A DNA stretch of 5,030 nucleotides from an uncultured Muribaculum sp. (GCA_947573015.1 CANPDS010000189.1:1-5030); one strand, 5' to 3'; shown: positions 1 through 5,030, counted from the stretch's first letter. Program-made: numbers and translations. Notes: generated by a model not told the origin, from the sequence alone.

Positions 1-36
1 CGTATTTGTCTGGGTGCAACAAATATGTATCATGAC

Positions 37-48
37 ACGTTTTAACGT
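37..48. promoter_or_regulatory. 12-bp palindrome upstream of the membrane protein gene
   Basis: The sequence reads ACGTT-TT-AACGT, a perfect 5-bp inverted repeat around TT. It lies 41 bases before the start codon at 90 and just before the tandem repeat at 52-87. Its size and position would suit an operator for a dimeric regulator, but a 5-bp arm can arise by chance. No convincing Bacteroidetes promoter (TTTG plus TAnnTTTG) is visible in bases 1-89, so the promoter may lie outside the window. Confidence 0.25.
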
Positions 49-51
49 AGA

Positions 52-87
52 CGGATTAAACTTTCAGTCCGGATTAAACTCTCAGAA
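52..87. repeat. Two-copy 18-bp tandem direct repeat in a leader
   Basis: Bases 52-67 (CGGATTAAACTTTCAG) recur at 70-85 as CGGATTAAACTCTCAG, with one mismatch in 16. The spacing is exactly 18 bp, so this is a head-to-tail duplication. The second copy ends 4 bases before the ATG at 90 and contains the in-frame stop TAA at 75-77 that bounds the open frame upstream. It could be a recent slippage duplication or a paired regulator binding site; the sequence does not decide between them. Confidence 0.8.
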
Positions 88-89
88 AT

Positions 90-623
90 ATGGAAGCAGC
101 AAATGATATTGTAGTCGTATGGATGGCTTTGGGCGTTTTGCTCATGGTAGTATCGGTTTATTTTATGATACGGCCTTATTTCCCTGCGGCCATTACTGCC
201 TATGCGGGTCTTTGGTTTATGAAGTTGGGTAATGTGGTTCATCCCGGATCCTGGCTCATGACTTCATGGGGCATTGCCGTCGCCATAGTGGTAATGATTG
301 ATCTATTGCAACCTCGTACGGTGTCGCGTGCCACAAACGGCATGACTTATATTGGCATCGGAGCTATTGTCGGAATGATGGTTGGCATGACCGGATTCTC
401 CTATCTTTGGATGGTTCTGGGTGCGGCTGTCGGTGTAATTGGCGGTGGGTATGTCTACGCACGCACTCCGCCCGGCAAACCTTTGCAATTTCCGTCAGCA
501 CGATTTTTTCAGTATCTTTGTGCCAAAGGGCTTCCCGCAATTGTAACGGCATCTGTAATCGGTATCGCATTCTTGCTATGGGTTATCGAAAGTCATCCGG
601 TTGCCACGATCCAGTATATGTAA
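90..623 (+). CDS. Six-helix inner-membrane protein of unknown function (DUF456-like layout)
   Basis: This 177-residue protein is almost entirely hydrophobic and should sit in the inner membrane. Likely membrane segments are residues 7-27, 31-48, 55-74, 86-101, 104-124 and 148-167. Segments four and five are glycine-rich (GIGAIVGMMVG at 89-99, GAAVGVIGGG at 111-120), which resembles glycine-zipper packing. A polar loop, RTPPGKPLQFPSAR, spans 125-138. The order of segments and the paired glycine-rich helices recall DUF456 membrane proteins, but this is a resemblance by eye only and no function can be assigned. The ATG at 90 is supported by an in-frame stop at 75-77; no Shine-Dalgarno is present. 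The next gene starts 5 bases after the stop, so the two are probably co-transcribed and translationally coupled. Confidence is high that it is a real gene and low for the family. Confidence 0.85.
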   Translation: MEAANDIVVVWMALGVLLMVVSVYFMIRPYFPAAITAYAGLWFMKLGNVVHPGSWLMTSWGIAVAIVVMIDLLQPRTVSRATNGMTYIGIGAIVGMMVGMTGFSYLWMVLGAAVGVIGGGYVYARTPPGKPLQFPSARFFQYLCAKGLPAIVTASVIGIAFLLWVIESHPVATIQYM

Positions 624-628
624 TAATT

Positions 629-1330
629 ATGAAACGTTTACTCCATATAGCAGCCGCTGTAGTGGCTCTGTCAATATCATTCTCTGCCGTCGCCGAGAAA
701 ATAAAGCCTGTAAAGCCGGATATGGATCAGATACATCGTGATATCAGTGATCCGAAGTCGAAATACTATTATCCGAAGTTGATGAAGCAGTTTACTGCTC
801 GTGACACTACCATGTCGCTCGACCAATACCGTCATCTATATCTGGGATATATTTTCCAGGAGGATTACAATCCCTACCGTCGCAGCCGCTACAGCCAGAA
901 AGCAGAAGAACTGTATATGCGCGACAAGCATACTCCGGCCGAGGCTGATACAATAATACATTATGCCGAACTCTCGCTCAAGGATGATCCGTTTGATCTG
1001 CGGCAGATGTCATTCCTGATCTATGCTTATCAGGAGAAGAAAAAGTACAATCTCGCTAAAATATGGCAGTATAAGCTCAATCACCTTCTGGAGGCGATAG
1101 TATCGACAGGCACCGGCATTGATGAGGAAAATGCATGGATAGTCATCAATCCTATGCATGAGTATAATCTACTCAATTTCCAGAATTATGTGGTCGACGG
1201 ACAGGAGGATCGTCCACCATATTACGACTATATTACTATAAAAAGCACCGACGCAAAAGCTCCGAAAGGATTTTACTTCGACGTGCGCTACCTTTTGGAA
1301 CAGTACAACAAGAAATTCCCGGAGCAGTAG
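629..1330 (+). CDS. Exported DUF4919 family protein
   Basis: This 233-residue protein begins with a Sec signal peptide: basic KR at 2-3, a hydrophobic core around residues 4-19, and a likely type I cleavage after AVA at 20-22. The mature part starts EKIKPVKPD. The block from about residue 33 to 83, with SKYYYPKLM, the spacing element DTTMSLDQYRHLYLGY and FQEDYNPY, is what I recognise as the DUF4919 family, which is common in Bacteroidetes and has no known function. Residues 103-155 look like paired amphipathic helices resembling TPR repeats, and the C-terminus is rich in Tyr and charged residues. No lipobox is present, so it should be a soluble periplasmic or secreted protein. The frame stays open upstream to 407, but the signal peptide starts exactly at the ATG at 629, and the upstream part is the shadow of the preceding gene. 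It follows the membrane protein gene by 5 bases, suggesting a shared transcript. Confidence 0.88.
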   Translation: MKRLLHIAAAVVALSISFSAVAEKIKPVKPDMDQIHRDISDPKSKYYYPKLMKQFTARDTTMSLDQYRHLYLGYIFQEDYNPYRRSRYSQKAEELYMRDKHTPAEADTIIHYAELSLKDDPFDLRQMSFLIYAYQEKKKYNLAKIWQYKLNHLLEAIVSTGTGIDEENAWIVINPMHEYNLLNFQNYVVDGQEDRPPYYDYITIKSTDAKAPKGFYFDVRYLLEQYNKKFPEQ

Positions 1331-1342
1331 CCGTAGTTGCAG

Positions 1343-1374
1343 TTTGGCTGTGTGTGCTTAATTTAGTACCTTTG
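1343..1374 (+). promoter_or_regulatory. Bacteroidetes-type promoter for the C1 peptidase gene
   Basis: A -33 element TTTG lies at 1343-1346 and a -7 element TACCTTTG, a perfect match to TAnnTTTG, at 1367-1374, separated by 20 bp. This is the consensus and spacing known for the primary sigma factor (sigma-ABfr) of Bacteroides. Transcription should begin near 1379-1383, leaving a 5' untranslated leader of about 55-60 bases before the ATG at 1438. It separates the peptidase from the two-gene unit upstream. Confidence 0.8.
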
Positions 1375-1377
1375 TCC

Positions 1378-1401
1378 ATAGTAGGCATGTGATGCCGCTA
1401 T
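1378..1401 (+). promoter_or_regulatory. Hairpin at the predicted 5' end of the peptidase mRNA
   Basis: GGCAT (1384-1388) pairs with ATGCC (1392-1396) around a GTG loop, and the outer bases ATAG (1378-1381) pair with CTAT (1398-1401) across a small internal loop. This makes a 9-bp interrupted stem directly at the predicted transcription start. It could protect the mRNA 5' end. The rest of the leader, 1402-1437, is A/T-rich and looks unstructured. Confidence 0.4.
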
Positions 1402-1437
1402 AATCCAAAGATATCAACTTATCATTATCATATTACG

Positions 1438-2673
1438 ATGAAACATATATTTGCTTGTGTCATGGCATCAGCTGTGGCAATAAACGCTTCGGCATGGGAT
1501 GGGTCTGCTATGGCTCTCGCTGCAGCCGGGGATGACAAGGTAGTAGTGCCTGATAGCACAGGATTCAAGTTTACCGATATAAAGGTGGTTAAGACTACTC
1601 CTGTCCGTGACCAGAATCAGTCAGGTACATGCTGGTGCTTTTCGACAAATACGTTCTTTGAGGATGAAATCATGCGCAAAGGTGGTCCGGAGGTGGATCT
1701 CAGCGAAATGTACACAGTGCGTCAGTGCTATCTTGACAAAGCACGCAAGTATGTACGCATGGATGGTAAAATCAACTTTTCGCAGGGTGGTGCCGCACAC
1801 GATGTGCCCTACGTAATGGAAAAATATGGAGCAATGCCAGAAGAGGCATATCCCGGAATCCTTTACGGTGAGGATAAGCACGTGCATTCGGAGCTGGCGG
1901 CAGTGCTGAAGGCTTACCTTGATGCGGTTCTTAATTCTGGCAGCAAACGTCTGTCCACAGCATGGGAGAAGGGCTTCAATGCTATTCTCGACAGCTATTT
2001 CGGATCTGTGCCCGAATCATTTGAGTACAAGGGCAAGACATATACCCCCAAGACCTATGCTGAATCTCTCGGTATCAACACCGATGACTATATTGAGGTG
2101 GCGTCGTTCACTCACCATCCATTCTATGAGCCATTTGCTCTTGAGGTAGCTGACAACTGGCTTTGGGGCACAATGCAGAATGTGCCTCTTGATGAACTTG
2201 AGGCTATTGTGGATAATGCGCTCGACAAAGGTTATCCTGTGGCATGGGGTGCCGACGTGAGCGAAGGTGGCTTCAAATGGCGTAAAGGTTATGCTGTGAT
2301 ACCCGTGGAGAAGGGTGCTAAAGATCTGTCCGGCACAGAACTCTCACGTTGGGTACAGCTGTCCGATAAGGATCGCCTTGACGAACGATATGATATCAAA
2401 GGTCCGGTTGAGGAGATTAAGGTAACTCAGGAAATGCGTCAGGAAATGTTTGACCGTAAGGAGACTACTGACGATCATGGAATGGTTATCGTAGGTACAG
2501 CCAAGGATCAGGAGGGCAATATGTATTATAAGATCCAGAACTCATGGGACACAAATCAGCTTTATGATGGTTTCATGTATGTAAGTAAGCCTTTCTTCCT
2601 GGCAAAGACCATGGATATCATGGTGCACAAGGATGCTGTTCCTGCCTCAATAGCCAAGAAATTCAAAAACTAA
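1438..2673 (+). CDS. Exported C1 family cysteine peptidase (aminopeptidase C / bleomycin hydrolase type)
   Basis: This 411-residue papain-fold peptidase carries the full catalytic set. The oxyanion Gln is Q59 and the nucleophile C65 lies in DQNQSGTCWCFS. The His is H347 in DDHGMVIVG and the Asn is N368 in IQNSW. The QNQSGTCW block and the long insert between Cys and His are typical of subfamily C1B (PepC, bleomycin hydrolase), which trims N-terminal residues from peptides, usually as a barrel-shaped hexamer. An N-terminal signal peptide with probable cleavage after ASA (17-19) puts this enzyme outside the cytoplasm, unlike classical PepC. In characterised C1B enzymes the C-terminal tail reaches into the active site and enforces aminopeptidase activity; here the tail ends SIAKKFKN. 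It has its own promoter at 1343-1374, no Shine-Dalgarno, and a strong hairpin after the stop. The length suits the family (about 400-450). An endopeptidase role cannot be excluded, so no gene symbol is given. Confidence 0.93.
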   Translation: MKHIFACVMASAVAINASAWDGSAMALAAAGDDKVVVPDSTGFKFTDIKVVKTTPVRDQNQSGTCWCFSTNTFFEDEIMRKGGPEVDLSEMYTVRQCYLDKARKYVRMDGKINFSQGGAAHDVPYVMEKYGAMPEEAYPGILYGEDKHVHSELAAVLKAYLDAVLNSGSKRLSTAWEKGFNAILDSYFGSVPESFEYKGKTYTPKTYAESLGINTDDYIEVASFTHHPFYEPFALEVADNWLWGTMQNVPLDELEAIVDNALDKGYPVAWGADVSEGGFKWRKGYAVIPVEKGAKDLSGTELSRWVQLSDKDRLDERYDIKGPVEEIKVTQEMRQEMFDRKETTDDHGMVIVGTAKDQEGNMYYKIQNSWDTNQLYDGFMYVSKPFFLAKTMDIMVHKDAVPASIAKKFKN

Positions 2674-2682
2674 ACGTGGGGA

Positions 2683-2707
2683 TGCACCTCGGTACGTCCG
2701 AGGTGCA
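2683..2707 (+). terminator. Strong 10-bp hairpin after the C1 peptidase gene (terminator-like, no U-tract)
   Basis: TGCACCTCGG (2683-2692) pairs perfectly with CCGAGGTGCA (2698-2707) around a 5-base loop, TACGT, starting 9 bases after the peptidase stop codon. Its place and strength suit a transcript 3' end. However, it is followed by CTTGATAAGG rather than a run of T, so it is either an inefficient or non-canonical terminator, a 3'-end processing or stability hairpin, or a partial attenuator before tcdA. No promoter for tcdA is visible between it and the ATG at 2728, so some read-through is plausible. Confidence 0.55.
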
Positions 2708-2727
2708 CTTGATAAGGGTATCTACAC

Positions 2728-3456
2728 ATGAATCCTGAAGCACTGTCACGCACGGCACTCCTTTTAGGTGTGGATGCCATCCGCCATTTGGCGGATGCGC
2801 ATGTGCTTGTGGTGGGCGTAGGTGGTGTCGGTGCATATGCTGTGGAGGTGCTGGCGCGATCCGGAGTAGGGCGCATTACGCTTGTCGATGGCGACACGGT
2901 GGCTCCAAGTAACCTGAACCGCCAGCTTCCGGCGCTTGTTTCAACATTGGGAATGCCAAAAGTAGAGGTGATGCGACATCGCATTCTCGACATCAATCCG
3001 GAATGCAAGGTCGATGCCCGTAATACTTTTATCGCTCCTGGCGATGTGGCTGCCCTGATTGAGGAGACCTCGCCTGATTTCGTCATTGATGCCATTGACT
3101 CTCTCGCTCCCAAGGTAGGTCTGATCGAAGTATGCCTGCGTGGGAAGGTGAAGATTGTGTCATCAATGGGTGCGGGTGGGCGTACTGATCCTACAAAAAT
3201 CCGTTATGCCGATATTTCCGAGACCGTGCATGACGGATTGGCCAGGGAGGTTCGCCATCGCCTCAGGCGCATTGGCATAAGCAAAGGATTGAAAGTGGTG
3301 TTCTCAACAGAACAGCCTCGTAAGTCAGCGCTTCTGATGACATCTGAGATCGATTTTAAGAAGTCATCTTTTGGCACCGTGTCGTGGATCCCGGCCCAGT
3401 TTGGACTGATGCTTGGAGCCTATGTGGTGGCAAAACTTACCGGACAATCTCTCTGA
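2728..3456 (+). CDS. tcdA: tRNA threonylcarbamoyladenosine dehydratase TcdA (CsdL)
   Basis: This 242-residue E1-like enzyme of the ThiF/MoeB/HesA superfamily uses ATP to dehydrate t6A at position 37 of ANN-decoding tRNAs, giving the cyclic form ct6A in the cytoplasm. Visible features are RTALLLG at 8-14 (matching the E. coli N-terminus), the nucleotide-binding loop GVGGVG (30-35), VDGDTVAPSNLNRQ (53-66) with the acidic, Asn and Arg residues that hold ATP, INPEC at 89-93, DAIDS (121-125) with K129, and a GAGG turn at 148-151. It is shorter than E. coli TcdA (268). The shortfall is in the C-terminal part, where SSFGTVSWIPAQFG (213-226) replaces a stretch that in E. coli contains a cysteine. The ATG at 2728 is bounded by an in-frame stop at 2713-2715, and AAGGG at 2714-2718 is the only Shine-Dalgarno-like sequence in the window. 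There is no zinc-binding CxxC pair of the MoeB/ThiF type, which favours TcdA. Confidence 0.93.
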   Translation: MNPEALSRTALLLGVDAIRHLADAHVLVVGVGGVGAYAVEVLARSGVGRITLVDGDTVAPSNLNRQLPALVSTLGMPKVEVMRHRILDINPECKVDARNTFIAPGDVAALIEETSPDFVIDAIDSLAPKVGLIEVCLRGKVKIVSSMGAGGRTDPTKIRYADISETVHDGLAREVRHRLRRIGISKGLKVVFSTEQPRKSALLMTSEIDFKKSSFGTVSWIPAQFGLMLGAYVVAKLTGQSL

Positions 3457-3458
3457 CA

Positions 3459-3494
3459 CACATCATCGTGATGTGCAGATATGATAAAATCATA
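3459..3494. promoter_or_regulatory. Two adjacent palindromes between tcdA and the ABC ATPase gene
   Basis: The first is CACATCA-TCG-TGATGTG (3459-3475), a perfect 7-bp inverted repeat. The second is TATGAT-AAA-ATCATA (3480-3494), a perfect 6-bp inverted repeat that ends 10 bases before the GTG start at 3505. Together they fill most of the 48-base gap. Neither is followed by a T-run. The first could be a weak 3' hairpin of tcdA and the second an operator or a structure near the start codon; their roles are inferred from position only. Confidence 0.4.
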
Positions 3495-3504
3495 GCAAGA
3501 TATT

Positions 3505-4182
3505 GTGATTTCAATACGCAACATATCAAAAAAATATGGCTCTCTTGAAGTGCTACGCGACATCTCGCTCGAAATAAACCGGGGCGAGGTGCTGTCGGTG
3601 GTGGGTCCGAGCGGTGCCGGAAAGACCACTCTGCTACAGATCCTGGGTACGCTCGACCGGCCTGACAGCGGCGTTGTGCTTTACAATGGCGATGATGTGT
3701 TGCGCATGAAGGATGCTGCGCTCGCCCGATTCCGGTGTGCCACCATCGGCTTTGTGTTTCAGTTCCACCAACTTCTGCCTGAATTTACCATGCAGGAAAA
3801 TGTGGCGCTTCCTGCGATGATCGGTGGAATGTCGCGTGCGAAAGCCATGGAGCGAGCTGCCGAACTGATCGATTATCTTGGTCTTGCTGACCGCCGAGCT
3901 CATAAGCCTGCGGAACTGTCGGGAGGTGAGCGGCAGCGTGCTGCTGTTGCCCGTGCTCTGGTCAATAAGCCTGCTGTCGTGCTTGCTGATGAGCCGTCAG
4001 GAAGCCTTGATTCTCACAACCGCGATGAGTTGCATCGGCTTTTCTTTGATCTTCGCCGCGATTTCGGTCAGACATTCGTCATCGTTACCCATGATCAGGG
4101 GCTTGCGGCAATGTGTGACCGTATGGTCGAGATGTCGGATGGACGTATAGTAAACATTGTGAAACAATCCGTGAAGTCATGA
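3505..4182 (+). CDS. lolD: LolD-type ABC transporter ATP-binding protein
   Basis: This 225-residue cytoplasmic ATPase has all ABC motifs: Walker A GPSGAGKTT (34-42), the Q-loop around Q86, the signature LSGGERQR (138-145), Walker B VVLADEP with catalytic E163, the D-loop SGSLD (165-169) and the switch His H196. The stretch FQFHQLLPEFTMQENVALP (85-103) is very close to that of LolD, the ATPase that powers the LolCDE complex when it releases lipoproteins from the inner membrane to the carrier LolA. FtsE and MacB are the main alternatives; they share the core but usually differ in this segment. No permease partner is in the window. The start is GTG at 3505: an in-frame stop lies at 3493-3495, no in-frame ATG exists before the conserved N-terminus, and MISIRNISKKYG fits the family. 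It overlaps the following lipoprotein gene by 4 bases (ATGA), indicating translational coupling. Confidence 0.88.
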   Translation: MISIRNISKKYGSLEVLRDISLEINRGEVLSVVGPSGAGKTTLLQILGTLDRPDSGVVLYNGDDVLRMKDAALARFRCATIGFVFQFHQLLPEFTMQENVALPAMIGGMSRAKAMERAAELIDYLGLADRRAHKPAELSGGERQRAAVARALVNKPAVVLADEPSGSLDSHNRDELHRLFFDLRRDFGQTFVIVTHDQGLAAMCDRMVEMSDGRIVNIVKQSVKS

Positions 4183-4856
4183 ACATGTCGCGACGCAACA
4201 TATTGAAAGGCATCCTGAGTGCCCTGATTATGGCTGGTGCTACCGCATGCTCCGACGGCAATGACGGGTACAATGATAGGATCCTATATAGCTCGATCGT
4301 AACGGTCGGCAACTCTGTGGCCGGTAGTGGTACCACATTCACATTTCAGCGCTACGATGATTCTCCATTGATCACCTTGACGGCGCCGAATACGGTGATC
4401 GACAGTTCGCATTCCGGACGCCGGGCTTTGCTTTACTATTATCCGGAGTCAGGCGATCCATACTCCTCTGGCGTGATAACAGTGCGTTCGCTTGGAGTCA
4501 TAAATTGCGACACTGCCATAATTCGCCCGATCGAACGCTATCATTGGGACCGCAATGCTATATTTCTCAATTCGATATGGCGCACCGGCACCTACCTTAA
4601 TCTGCGCATGCGTGCGGACTATTCTCCAGAGCCTCGCTATTTTGGATTGGTAGTGGATTCGCTTACGCTTACCGATCCTTGGCCGGAGGCTTATGTAATG
4701 CATGATCTTAATGGCGCACCGGATAATTATCTGCGGGAATCATATGCATCGTTTGATATATCCAAGGTTTGGAATATGCCCGGTTGCCAAGGTCTGCGGG
4801 TACATGTCAATGACTCCAATCTCTCCAGAGAACTTTATGAATTTTCAAAGAACTAA
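4179..4856 (+). CDS. NigD-like lipoprotein
   Basis: This 225-residue protein has a lipoprotein signal: a basic start, a short hydrophobic core (residues 11-19), and a lipobox-like ATAC with C24 as the lipidated cysteine. The residues after it, SDGND, are acidic, resembling the Bacteroidetes signal that sends lipoproteins to the cell surface. The body fits the NigD-like layout: an N-terminal OB-like beta domain (about 37-110, with VGNSVAGSGTTFTF and RRALLYYYP) and a C-terminal beta sandwich (about 125-222, with IWRTGTYLNLRMRADYSPEPRYFGLVVDSL and a final LRVHVND strand). The name comes from a bacteriocin-linked operon of Prevotella nigrescens; the biochemical role is unknown and no bacteriocin genes are seen here. 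A twin-arginine-like motif SRRNILK occupies 4-10. The start at 4179 (ATGA overlap with the ATPase gene) is preferred; ATG at 4185 is an alternative and would keep the same signal. Family assignment is from the sequence pattern alone. Confidence 0.8.
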   Translation: MNMSRRNILKGILSALIMAGATACSDGNDGYNDRILYSSIVTVGNSVAGSGTTFTFQRYDDSPLITLTAPNTVIDSSHSGRRALLYYYPESGDPYSSGVITVRSLGVINCDTAIIRPIERYHWDRNAIFLNSIWRTGTYLNLRMRADYSPEPRYFGLVVDSLTLTDPWPEAYVMHDLNGAPDNYLRESYASFDISKVWNMPGCQGLRVHVNDSNLSRELYEFSKN

Positions 4857-4900
4857 GAACATAGTCACTCTAATATAAACATATTAAATTATAATTAAAA
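4857..4900 (+). promoter_or_regulatory. A/T-rich leader before the DUF3467 gene
   Basis: The 44-base gap is strongly A/T-rich, and its last 26 bases (4875-4900) hold only one C and no G. No Shine-Dalgarno is present. In Bacteroidetes, where the anti-Shine-Dalgarno is largely unavailable, A-rich unstructured leaders support efficient initiation, so this suits a well-translated gene. No TAnnTTTG promoter element is visible, so the gene may be read from upstream or from a divergent promoter. Confidence 0.4.
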
Positions 4901-5030
4901 ATGGACAACAAACAGAAACCTCAGAACGAGATAAAGATCGAACTTACTCCTGAAGTGGCACACGGCCATTACTCTAATCTGGCGATGATAGCCCACTCTC
5001 CCAATGAGTTTGTGATGGACTTTATCAACA
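4901..5030 (+). CDS. DUF3467 family protein (5' part only)
   Basis: Only the first 43 codons are in the window. The frame reads MDNKQKPQNEIKIEL, then TPEVAHGHYSNLAMIAHSP and NEFVMDFIN, which matches the conserved start of DUF3467 proteins: IxxEVAxGxYSNLAxIxHSxxEFVxDF. These are small cytoplasmic proteins of about 100 residues, widespread in Bacteroidetes, with no established function. The ATG at 4901 is the natural start, 44 bases after the lipoprotein stop. The gene runs off the right edge; the missing part should contain the VMPG and TPEHAKRL motifs usual in the family. Confidence 0.9.
   Translation, partial: MDNKQKPQNEIKIELTPEVAHGHYSNLAMIAHSPNEFVMDFIN

Noticed and set aside
5..35. Possible promoter TTTG at 5-8 with TATCATGA at 28-35
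   Set aside because: The spacing is about right, but the downstream element matches TAnnTTTG at only three of six defined positions, too weak to call.
42..242. Minus-strand open frame of 66 codons covering the tandem repeat
   Set aside because: It overlaps the membrane protein gene antisense, has low-complexity content from the repeat (SLIRTESLIR), and shows no recognisable domain.
407..628. Extension of the DUF4919 gene upstream to an ATG at 407
   Set aside because: The added 74 residues are Cys/Arg-rich and overlap the membrane protein gene in another frame; the signal peptide begins exactly at 629.
2670..3113. Minus-strand open frame of 147 codons opposite tcdA
   Set aside because: It is the antisense shadow of tcdA; its composition is Ser/Arg/Thr-rich without a recognisable fold, and the + strand protein is clearly conserved.
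4179..4856. Bacteriocin system suggested by the NigD name
   Set aside because: NigD-like domains are widespread in Bacteroidales lipoproteins, and no bacteriocin precursor, immunity or dedicated export gene is seen here.
1..5030. Defence, toxin-antitoxin, CRISPR or mobile-element system
   Set aside because: No nuclease, toxin, antitoxin, integrase, transposase or spaced repeat array was seen in the six frames; the genes look like ordinary chromosomal ones with even base composition.

Overview
The window looks like chromosomal DNA from a gut-type Bacteroidales bacterium. The best guess is a Muribaculaceae-like member, judged from gene content and a GC content estimated by eye at just under 50%. 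The evidence is a DUF4919 protein, a NigD-like lipoprotein and a DUF3467 protein (all typical of Bacteroidetes), a textbook Bacteroidetes promoter (TTTG, 20 bp, TACCTTTG), and a near absence of Shine-Dalgarno sequences before the start codons. All seven genes lie on the + strand and are tightly packed. No tRNA, rRNA, IS element, CRISPR array or phage gene is visible, and no stretch longer than about 110 bases lacks a gene.

Layout. Bases 1-89 are a leader holding a 12-bp palindrome and a two-copy 18-bp tandem repeat that runs up to the first start codon. Bases 90-623 encode a six-helix inner-membrane protein. After a 5-base gap, 629-1330 encodes an exported DUF4919 protein, and the two are probably co-transcribed. 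A promoter at 1343-1374, with a predicted 5' hairpin after it, drives 1438-2673, an exported papain-fold C1 peptidase of the aminopeptidase C/bleomycin hydrolase type. A strong 10-bp hairpin follows its stop codon. Then come tcdA (2728-3456, tRNA ct6A-forming dehydratase) and, after a 48-base gap with two palindromes, a lolD-type ABC ATPase (3505-4182, GTG start). A NigD-like lipoprotein (4179-4856) overlaps the ATPase gene by ATGA. The window ends inside a DUF3467 gene (4901 onward).

How the genes fit together. Most are housekeeping or envelope genes. The clearest functional link is the translationally coupled pair of a lipoprotein-sorting ATPase and a lipoprotein. The other predicted envelope products (membrane protein, DUF4919 protein, exported C1 peptidase) fit a cell-envelope theme, but the sequence does not show that they act together.

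No clearly novel multi-gene system is visible here. The points most worth checking are the twin-arginine-like motif and acidic post-cysteine tail of the NigD-like lipoprotein, its coupling to the LolD-like ATPase, the loss in TcdA of a cysteine found in the E. coli protein, and the repeat-rich leader at the left edge.
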